From positions 1-49,577 of the forward strand of contig JALHMY010000076.1 in assembly GCA_022843805.1 (NCBI GenBank): a stretch of 49,577 bases of DNA, in the 5' to 3' direction. The DNA is from Fuerstiella sp. Its GTDB lineage: Bacteria > Planctomycetota > Planctomycetia > Planctomycetales > Planctomycetaceae. Position 1 is the stretch's first letter, and the number at the start of each line of letters is the position of its first letter. Position numbers and translations under genes: made by a program. Below, piece after piece: positions 33,824 to 41,129 of this stretch. The notes under the pieces are model-generated. The model saw only the letters and a list, made by a program, of their open reading frames with translations. It searched no databases and was not told the DNA's origin.

Positions 33824-35041
33824 ATGACTGCTCTGAAGAATTGTCTGCGTGCAGCGTTTTTGTTTACTGCTTTGGCGCTGATCGATCGGACATCTGCTCA
33901 GGATCGCTATGCCGAACTGCGGCAGAAAATGGTGACGACAGCAATTGAGGCGGAAGGAATTACCAATCCGACCGTGCTGGCGGCCATGCGAAAGGTTCCG
34001 CGACATGAATTTGTTTCCGGCAATCTGAAGCAGCAGGCCTATCAGGATGCCGCATTGCCGATCGGAAATCAGCAGACGATCTCCCCGCCTTATATTGTTG
34101 CTTATATGACAGAGACGCTGGATCCAAAACCTGACGACAAGGTGCTGGAGATAGGTACTGGCAGCGGATACCAGGCAGCCGTGCTGGCGGAGATTGTGCG
34201 TGAGGTCTATACAATTGAAATTGTTTCTCCCCTCGCGAAGGCCGCGGAGAAGAGACTGAAGTCTCTGGGATATGACAATGTCCATGTTCTGGATGGTGAC
34301 GGATACAAAGGCTGGCCCGAACATGCGCCCTTCGACCGCATTATCGTAACGTGTTCGCCGGAAAGCATTCCCGAACCCCTGGTGGAGCAACTGAAGGAAG
34401 GCGGCCGAATGATTATTCCGGTCGGGGAACGTTACCAGCAGTCGTTCTATCTGCTGAAGAAGCAGGATGGCAAACTTGAGCGGGAGAGACTGATTTCAAC
34501 TCTGTTTGTTCCAATGACTGGTGAGTCTGAGAATCTGCGACGTGTACTTCCTGATCCAACGCGTCCCGAGATTGTGAACGGATCTTTTGAACTCGATGAA
34601 AACTCAGATGGTCGAGTTGACGGGTGGCACTATCAGCGACTGGTCGAGATATCTGATAATGAACCCATGCAGGGAAGTTACTGTGTGAAGTTCGAAAATC
34701 GTGAAGCCGGGCAGCTGGCTCAGGCTCTGCAGGGAACAGCGATTGATGGTCGAAAAATAGGCAGTCTGCAGCTGGACTACTGGGTTCGGTATGATTCCGT
34801 GCTGCCCGGGCCCGGCCCGGCGGATCAGGCAGCTGTTGTTGTGCACTTCTATGATCACATTCGACGCGAAGTTGGCAGTACAGCGCTGGGGCGATGGCGC
34901 GGGAGTCTCGGCTGGCAGAAGACTCGATCGACGGTTGTCGTACCTGCCGCGGCGAGGGAAATGATTGTGCGGATCGGATTGAATGGCGCCACCGGCTCGT
35001 TGTACTTCGATGATTTGAAAGTGATCACTGTTCCGCGATAG
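33824..35041 (+). CDS. pcm: Exported protein-L-isoaspartate O-methyltransferase with C-terminal sheet domain
   Basis: PIMT uses S-adenosylmethionine to methylate isoaspartyl residues and start their repair. ATG 33824 follows GGGAG and opens a signal peptide ending at TSAQ (~26), so the enzyme is predicted outside the cytoplasm. The catalytic domain (~27-230) has MRKVPRHEFV, the QTISPPYIVAYM substrate motif, the SAM loop LEIGTGSGYQ (108-117) and the FDRIIVTCSPESIPEPL strand. Residues ~245-405 are an added domain (VNGSFELDENSDGRVDGWHY ... SLYFDDLKV) resembling carbohydrate-binding or jelly-roll modules. Standard PIMT has about 210 residues. Export is odd because SAM is not expected in the periplasm. 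Confidence 0.88.
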   Translation: MTALKNCLRAAFLFTALALIDRTSAQDRYAELRQKMVTTAIEAEGITNPTVLAAMRKVPRHEFVSGNLKQQAYQDAALPIGNQQTISPPYIVAYMTETLDPKPDDKVLEIGTGSGYQAAVLAEIVREVYTIEIVSPLAKAAEKRLKSLGYDNVHVLDGDGYKGWPEHAPFDRIIVTCSPESIPEPLVEQLKEGGRMIIPVGERYQQSFYLLKKQDGKLERERLISTLFVPMTGESENLRRVLPDPTRPEIVNGSFELDENSDGRVDGWHYQRLVEISDNEPMQGSYCVKFENREAGQLAQALQGTAIDGRKIGSLQLDYWVRYDSVLPGPGPADQAAVVVHFYDHIRREVGSTALGRWRGSLGWQKTRSTVVVPAAAREMIVRIGLNGATGSLYFDDLKVITVPR

Positions 35042-35553
35042 ACGGAATTCCCCGGTAGTGCTCCGTCAGGATAAAGGGTTCGGGTTGGCGGTAGTGGATC
35101 TTGCTAAAGATCCCCAGGCTGCAGGACCTTTTGCAAGATCCACTACCCAAAATTCAATGCTTCACAAAGCGGTCGTCAGAAGTCTGCCTGGGACGACGCA
35201 CGGCTGCTCATTCCATGGCGCTTATTGGCGGCGAGAGTTCGTCCACGAGATCAGCAGTTGTTCGTTTTTCAACAGAAATCCGCCAGAATTCCGGTTTCTT
35301 TCAGACAAATCGGCTGACGTACGCGCTCCTCCGTCTGTGCCGGGGACGCTGGGGTCTGATACCGAACAGTGGGTCGGCGACCCGGTTATTCCGGCTGCGA
35401 AAGGTATTCCGGCCGGGTGGCAGTTTGCTGGTGGAAGTGTCGTCGCCGGATTGTGCTGTCGTTGAGACGCAGGAACAGCTCAACCGATAGCGCATGGGTG
35501 TGATCGTCAATACCGTCTTCACCGGCAGTTTCGACCGAATCTGATTGATCGAC
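35042..35553. other. Intergenic, one long inverted repeat
   Basis: A gap of about 510 bases before the TolC-like gene. It contains the inverted repeat at 35090-35147. The rest has open frames on both strands, but none has a credible start, domain or composition. Confidence 0.5.
35090..35147. repeat. Inverted repeat, 15-bp arms
   Basis: GGTAGTGGATCTTGC (35090-35104) and GCAAGATCCACTACC (35133-35147) are exact complements with a 28-base loop. It lies about 50 bases after the methyltransferase stop and could stabilise or end that transcript. No T-run follows; a dispersed planctomycete repeat is equally likely. Confidence 0.75.
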
Positions 35554-37983
35554 ATGATCCATGCTTCAGGCACCATTAACCGGCGCGGCCAGTGGATCGC
35601 ATTGGCGATTCTCGCAGTGATATTCTGCAGTGGCTGCAGTCGGAGGGCCTATCGACTGCAGGCGGATCGGGACGCAGAACAACTGATATCCGAACGCGTA
35701 TCAGCCGAGTATTTTCTGCCTGATCGTCCGGTTCAGGCTGCCAGTCATTCCCGAATGGCGGATTTGTCAAACCCGGACTGTGGTCCGCTGCCGCCTGATG
35801 ATTCTGCGGCATCGATTTACATGAATGATCCTTATCGTTCACATGGCTCACGAGTCTGGCAGAAGCGAGGCTCGCTTCCGGATGTTGAATTTGACCACTG
35901 GAAATCGGCGTTGCCCGCCGATGGTGATGGAGTTGTCACTCTGAGTCGCCGTACTTCCATGGAGCTTGCGCTGCTTCACAGCCGCGAATATCAGACTGCT
36001 GTGGAGGATGTTTATCTGACAGCATTGCCGGTTTCACTTGAGAGATTTCGTTTCGATACTCAGTGGGTGGGAGGAGCGGGAGTTGAGGCTACTCGAACCG
36101 GCCTGGGGAAAGTCCCGGCTGGTTCCCGATCCCTGTCAGTGACAGATTCGCTGGGATTCAGCAGGCGTTTTGCGTCAGGCGGTCAGTTACTGGCCGATTT
36201 TTCCAATGCAATGGTCTGGGAATTCAGCAGTGGGCAGTCGTCGGTGAGTTCGGTACTGTCGTTTCAGTTCCTTCAGCCGCTGATGCGCCGTGCATTTCGA
36301 GAAGTTCAGCTTGAGTCACTGACACAGTCTGAGCGTCGACTCTTATATTCCGTTCGTGATTTCGCCCGGTTTCGCCAGACGTTTTATGTCAATACGATTG
36401 GCACCGATGGTTATCTGGGACTGCTGGGTGTGGTTCAGGCGATTCGCAATCAGGAATCCAATCTGCAGAGTCTTCGCCGGAACCTGCAGGAACATGAAGC
36501 ATTGGCGGCCGCGGGTCTTGTTTCTCAGTTTCAGGTGGATCAGGTTTATCAGGATTATGAACAGGGGCGATTGAGTCTGTTGTCCGCCGTTCAGGCGTAT
36601 GGAAATGCGATGGGACGATTCCGAATTCAACTTGGGCTGCCTCCATCGCTTTCCACAAAACTGGATGACAGTGAGCTGAAGCTGTTTGAGCTGAATGACT
36701 CCCGCCTGGATGAACTGACTCGCCGAAATGACGATTTGCGAATTCGTCTGCTTCAGTACGACGAAAAAGTTCTTCCGGCTGCCGAGGAACTTTCCGCATT
36801 TCTGCAGGAGGTTGCTGATCTTGGGCGACAGACCATGCCCCTGATTGAACTGGTCGGAGCCGATATGGCACGATGGCTCGAGCAGCTTGAGTCAGAGCAG
36901 GCAAAGATCAGGACGCTGGATGACGATGATGAACGCATTTCTGAATTCGAACGCCGAATGAATCTCGCCGACCGACTGCGTCAAATGATGGCAGATATCG
37001 GGGAACAGGCAGCTGTTGAGCAGACACTGCTGAACAATTCCTCGTCGGCGATAAAGCAGGATGATCGGCTGCTGGCACTCAATAATCTGGTACAGCTGAC
37101 GGGCGAGATTCTGCGTCAGAGGCTGGCGGACCTGTTCGTGGTGCAAACTCAGGTTCGCGTTTTTATGGTTGAGGTGAAGCCTCTGGAGATTCGTGAGGAA
37201 ACGGCCGTCTGGATTGCACTGCAGAATCGCCTGGATCTGAGAAACCAGCTGGCCCAGGTTGTGGACGCTTATCGTCGCACCGAAGTAAATGCGGATTTGC
37301 TGGAGGCCGATCTGGATCTGGTGCTGAACGCCGATATTGGAACCGATCCGGGAAAAAGGAATCCCGTTCGATTCGATCAGTCTGCCAGTCGTTTCAGCGC
37401 CGGACTGCAGTTCGATGGACCATTAAACAGAATGGCCGAACGCAATGTCTGGCGAGCCTCTCAGATTGCCTATCAGCAGGCTCGTCGCGACTTCATGGAG
37501 GCTCGGGACGGAATCGTATTTGAAGTGGGTGTGAATCTGCGAAGGCTGGAACTCGATCGTTTTCAGTTTGAAATCACACGACAACAGCTGATCACGGCGG
37601 CTCGGCAGGTGGAGGAAGCTCAGCTGAAACTGCGGAATTCAACCGAGCCGGACTCTAACCTGACACGCGACCTGCTGACAGCATTGCAATCCCTTTTACG
37701 GGCCAGAAACAGTCTGATTGGAAGCTGGGTCAGTTATGAGACATCAAGAATGGAATTGTATCGCACTCTCGGTATGCTGTTCATAGACGATCAGGGAGGA
37801 TGGATGAATGACGGTCAGACTTTTGACAGTATGATCCTTGAATCGGGCGAAGGAATTGAGGAATTGCGGGAAGCACCGGAAGAACAGGAAGTTGAATTGC
37901 CGGAGACTGCTTCTGTTCGCACATCGAACCGACTTCGAACAGAGCATGGCACATTTCGCCTGATCGCGCATAACCGTGTGTGA
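35554..37983 (+). CDS. TolC-family outer-membrane efflux protein, enlarged
   Basis: This is the outer-membrane channel of a tripartite exporter. It begins with a signal segment WIALAILAVIFCSGC, possibly a lipoprotein (Cys28, weak lipobox). The TolC pattern is seen in two helical halves: MELALLHSREYQTAVEDVYL ... AALAAAGLVSQFQVDQVYQDYEQGRLSLLSAVQAYGNAMGRFRIQLGLPP, and ETAVWIALQNRLDLRNQLAQVVDAYRRTEVNADLLEADLDLVLNADIG ... LLTALQSLLRARNSLIGSWVSYETSRMELYRTLGML. At ~809 residues it is nearly twice TolC length. About 170 charged helical residues lie between the halves. ATG 35554 is used rather than TTG 35545. It starts a same-strand set with adaptor and permease. Confidence 0.85.
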   Translation: MIHASGTINRRGQWIALAILAVIFCSGCSRRAYRLQADRDAEQLISERVSAEYFLPDRPVQAASHSRMADLSNPDCGPLPPDDSAASIYMNDPYRSHGSRVWQKRGSLPDVEFDHWKSALPADGDGVVTLSRRTSMELALLHSREYQTAVEDVYLTALPVSLERFRFDTQWVGGAGVEATRTGLGKVPAGSRSLSVTDSLGFSRRFASGGQLLADFSNAMVWEFSSGQSSVSSVLSFQFLQPLMRRAFREVQLESLTQSERRLLYSVRDFARFRQTFYVNTIGTDGYLGLLGVVQAIRNQESNLQSLRRNLQEHEALAAAGLVSQFQVDQVYQDYEQGRLSLLSAVQAYGNAMGRFRIQLGLPPSLSTKLDDSELKLFELNDSRLDELTRRNDDLRIRLLQYDEKVLPAAEELSAFLQEVADLGRQTMPLIELVGADMARWLEQLESEQAKIRTLDDDDERISEFERRMNLADRLRQMMADIGEQAAVEQTLLNNSSSAIKQDDRLLALNNLVQLTGEILRQRLADLFVVQTQVRVFMVEVKPLEIREETAVWIALQNRLDLRNQLAQVVDAYRRTEVNADLLEADLDLVLNADIGTDPGKRNPVRFDQSASRFSAGLQFDGPLNRMAERNVWRASQIAYQQARRDFMEARDGIVFEVGVNLRRLELDRFQFEITRQQLITAARQVEEAQLKLRNSTEPDSNLTRDLLTALQSLLRARNSLIGSWVSYETSRMELYRTLGMLFIDDQGGWMNDGQTFDSMILESGEGIEELREAPEEQEVELPETASVRTSNRLRTEHGTFRLIAHNRV

Positions 37984-38025
37984 CCTGAAGCGAGTCATTG
38001 CTGCAAAAGAGCTACGGGGCAGATT

Positions 38026-39654
38026 ATGAGCGTGACACGAAACACAATTCGATTCCTGCTGGCCGGTACTCTGCTGGCTGTGGGATCCACATCCGCGTGG
38101 TATATCGTGCAGCGATCCGCCCTGGCCGAAACTGACGACTCACTGATCTGGACGATTGCTCCTTCCAGTCTTCGAATAACAGTGACAGAACGCGGGACTC
38201 TGGAGAGTCAGAAGACAGTGAATGGAGTGTGTGAGATTGAGGGACGCGAGAACAAGATTATTTTTATCGTGGAAGAAGGTTTGACTGTAAAGGAGGGCGA
38301 CGTCGTCGTTCGCTTTGATGCTTCCGGAATCGACAAGGAAATCGCCGAAGAACGTCTTGAAGTGGCTCAGGCTGCCGGGAATGTAGAAACGAAAAAGCAG
38401 GAACTCGAAGTACAGAGAAACACGGGAGTCAGCGAAGTGGCGGCCGCTCAGCTGGAGCTGACACTGGCGGATCTGGATCTGGAAAAATATGAAAAAGGCG
38501 ACCATCTGGTGACACTGAGCGATCTCAAAGGGAAGATTGCCCTCGCCAAAGTGGAAAAGGAAAAGGCAGAAGACGCGCTGAAGAATACGCGCGAACTTCT
38601 GAAAAAGGGCTTTCGCGAGCCCGAGCAGGTACGGGTTGCCGAACAGGAAGTTGAGCGAGCCACATTCAATTTGTCCCGGGATGAGCGGCAGCTCGATGTT
38701 CTGATCAATTATGAGCATCGCCGCAAACTGACGGAACTACAGGAGAAAGCGAACGAAGCGAAAAGAAAACTCGAACGCTCAAAGTCCACCGCAGCCGCCA
38801 ATCTGAGAAAGGCGGAAAGTGCTCTTTCGGGTGCAGAAGCAGAGCTGAAAATTCAGGAAGAAGACCTGGCAGAACAGCTTCGACAGAAGGGCCGATGTGA
38901 AATTGTGGCCAAGCAGTCCGGCGTCGTTGCCTATGCCAACGAGGAGTGGTGGAGCGAATCAAGACGTATTCGCGAAGGCAGCACCGTTTACGAACGGCAG
39001 ATTGTTTTCTTTATTCCGGACATGTCACTCATGCAGGTCAAGGTGAAAGTGCATGAATCCGAAGTCAAACGAATTGCCGCCGGGCAGCGAGCCATTATCA
39101 GGGTAGACGCTTTTGCGAATCAGTCGTTCACCGGGACTGTGAAGAGTGTTTCACAGCTGAGCAAGTCGGATGGTTATTTTGGGGGTGGAGTAAAGGAATA
39201 CACCACAATTGTTGTGCTTGACGAACCAGCTAAAGTGGCGCTGCGTCCCGGTATGACGGCTGAGGTTGAGATCCTCGTCGACAGTCTGGTGAATGTGCTG
39301 GCTGTCCCGGTTCAGGCGATTGCTGAAAACCGGGATAAACAGTTTGTTTACGTTCGGGAAGAAGAGCGTTTCCGGAAGGTGCCGGTGGAAGTCGGACAGA
39401 CCAACAACCGTCTGATTGTGGTGACTTCCGGAGTCTCAGCCGGCGATGTTGTTGCGCTGGATGCTCGTACTCGCGCAGCGGAAGAGTCGTCCGACGACGG
39501 GATCGTCGAAGACAGCGACCAGTTGAAAGAGCTGGCTGATGAATTCAAAACAGATTCCCTTTCAGACAACACATCAACTGACGCCGGGCAGAGTGCTTCG
39601 GGGAAATCAGAGACGACTGCAGAGACGCCGTCCGTCACGATGGTTCCCGAATAA
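38026..39654 (+). CDS. HlyD/MacA-like periplasmic adaptor
   Basis: This membrane-fusion protein links an inner-membrane transporter to the TolC channel. It has an N-terminal anchor (TIRFLLAGTLLAVGSTSAWYIV), a first lipoyl-half (TVTERGTLESQKTVNGVCEIEG ... GLTVKEGDVVVRFDASGIDKEI) and a long coiled coil (~105-285) rich in Lys/Glu. A second lipoyl-half follows (GRCEIVAKQSGVVAYANE), then the beta-barrel (MQVKVKVHESEVKRIAAGQRAIIRVDAFANQSFTGTVKSVS) and a C-terminal domain (LAVPVQAIAENRDKQFVYV). A ~60-residue acidic/Ser tail ends the 542-residue protein. GGGGCAG precedes ATG 38026. It lies 42 bases after the TolC-like gene and 70 before the permease, so they are likely one operon. Confidence 0.9.
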   Translation: MSVTRNTIRFLLAGTLLAVGSTSAWYIVQRSALAETDDSLIWTIAPSSLRITVTERGTLESQKTVNGVCEIEGRENKIIFIVEEGLTVKEGDVVVRFDASGIDKEIAEERLEVAQAAGNVETKKQELEVQRNTGVSEVAAAQLELTLADLDLEKYEKGDHLVTLSDLKGKIALAKVEKEKAEDALKNTRELLKKGFREPEQVRVAEQEVERATFNLSRDERQLDVLINYEHRRKLTELQEKANEAKRKLERSKSTAAANLRKAESALSGAEAELKIQEEDLAEQLRQKGRCEIVAKQSGVVAYANEEWWSESRRIREGSTVYERQIVFFIPDMSLMQVKVKVHESEVKRIAAGQRAIIRVDAFANQSFTGTVKSVSQLSKSDGYFGGGVKEYTTIVVLDEPAKVALRPGMTAEVEILVDSLVNVLAVPVQAIAENRDKQFVYVREEERFRKVPVEVGQTNNRLIVVTSGVSAGDVVALDARTRAAEESSDDGIVEDSDQLKELADEFKTDSLSDNTSTDAGQSASGKSETTAETPSVTMVPE

Positions 39655-39724
39655 TCACCATGTTTCCTGAGTAAATGGTTCCCGAATAAAATCTGTACAG
39701 CCAGCCTAATCATCAGCTTCATCA

Positions 39725-41026
39725 ATGATCATGAATTATTTGTCCTGGTTTCGAATCATTTTTCCGCTGATTCGGACGGCCTGTCAGAGCCTGTTGCTGC
39801 ACAAGCTGCGCTCGATGCTGACGATGCTGGGGCTTGTGTTTGGAGTGGCATCGGTCATTATTATGCTGGCCATTGCGGAAGGCGCCAGTTATGAAGCTCA
39901 GAAGCAGATCGAATCACTGGGTGTTCGAAACATCATTGTTCGCAGCACAAAGCCGGTCAATGATGTTCAGGGTACAAACAGCGGAACCGAGTTTGTGCTC
40001 GCTTATGGGCTCACCTGGGACGATCTGGATCGTATTCGCACAACACTGAAGTCTGCCGTGGCTGCGACTCCTCTGAGAGAATTTCGTCAGGAGATTCGAC
40101 ATCTGAATCGAGCGATTGAAGGGCGAGTCGTTGGAGCCACTCCCGAGTATCTCGATCTGACCTCCTCAGAGATCCAGACCGGGCGATTTCTGGAGCCTGT
40201 CGATCTTTCACGGTTTCAGAATGTGTGTGTCATCGGAGCGGAGCTGGCAGAGAAGCTTTTTCCGTTTGAAGATCCGCTGCAGAAGACCGTCCGCATTGGC
40301 CCCAATCATTTTTATCGAATTGTTGGAGTGACCTCTTACAGGACCCCGTCAGGCGGAGCCGGGTCCAGCCTGAGCGCCCAGGATTTTAATCGGGACGTCT
40401 ATATTCCTGTCACCACTGACCGTGCTCGATTCGGAGAAATGATTGTCTACGAGACGTCTGGCAGCCAGTCGATGGAACGGATTGAACTGAGTCAGATTAC
40501 GGTTCAGGTGGCCGATCGGGAAGCCGTCCGTCAGACTGCCCGGGTGCTGAACGACATGCTCAGCATTTTTCACCCGAAAAAAGACTTTGCCGTCACAATT
40601 CCACTGGAACTCCTTGAACAGGCCGAACAGACTCAGCGAATCTTCAGTCTGCTGCTCGGATCTACGGCAGGAATTTCGCTGCTGGTGGGTGGGATAGGCA
40701 TTATGAACATCATGCTGGCTACGGTCACCGAACGTACCCGGGAGATTGGTATTCGCCGGGCTCTGGGCGCTAAACGATTTGATATTGTTTCACAGTTTCT
40801 GATCGAGACGGCACTGCTGTCGCTGACAGGTGCCATGCTGGGTGCCATTTTGGGCCTGCTGGCTCCTGCCGTCATCAGCTGGCTGTCGGGACGAACAACG
40901 ATCATTACATTCTATGCTCCTGTGATTGCTGTGATTGTTGCCCTGATTGTTGGAACCGGCTTCGGAGTGTATCCGGCGCGGCGGGCTGCAATGCTTCATC
41001 CGATTGAAGCATTGCGGAGCGAATAA
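39725..41026 (+). CDS. MacB/FtsX-type ABC transporter permease
   Basis: An inner-membrane permease of the MacB class with one N-terminal helix (SMLTMLGLVFGVASVIIMLAI, ~36-56), a large periplasmic MacB_PCD domain (~57-290) and three C-terminal helices. The last block starts at LLLGSTAGISLLVGGIGIMNIMLATVTERTREIGIRRALGAKRFDI, the FtsX signature, and ends with VYPARRAAMLHPIEALRSE. The 433-residue product has no nucleotide-binding domain, and no ABC ATPase gene is found before or after it here, so the ATPase must be encoded elsewhere. With the TolC and HlyD-like genes upstream it forms a MacAB-TolC type exporter. Confidence 0.92.
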   Translation: MIMNYLSWFRIIFPLIRTACQSLLLHKLRSMLTMLGLVFGVASVIIMLAIAEGASYEAQKQIESLGVRNIIVRSTKPVNDVQGTNSGTEFVLAYGLTWDDLDRIRTTLKSAVAATPLREFRQEIRHLNRAIEGRVVGATPEYLDLTSSEIQTGRFLEPVDLSRFQNVCVIGAELAEKLFPFEDPLQKTVRIGPNHFYRIVGVTSYRTPSGGAGSSLSAQDFNRDVYIPVTTDRARFGEMIVYETSGSQSMERIELSQITVQVADREAVRQTARVLNDMLSIFHPKKDFAVTIPLELLEQAEQTQRIFSLLLGSTAGISLLVGGIGIMNIMLATVTERTREIGIRRALGAKRFDIVSQFLIETALLSLTGAMLGAILGLLAPAVISWLSGRTTIITFYAPVIAVIVALIVGTGFGVYPARRAAMLHPIEALRSE

Positions 41027-41129
41027 AACCTGACCAATCCATTGCGTGAACTTTACTGATCGGTCGTTTTCCTTCATGCTTCCCCTGTCCTGCAGACTCT
41101 GATTCATTCCACCCAGGCAGATTCCTCGA

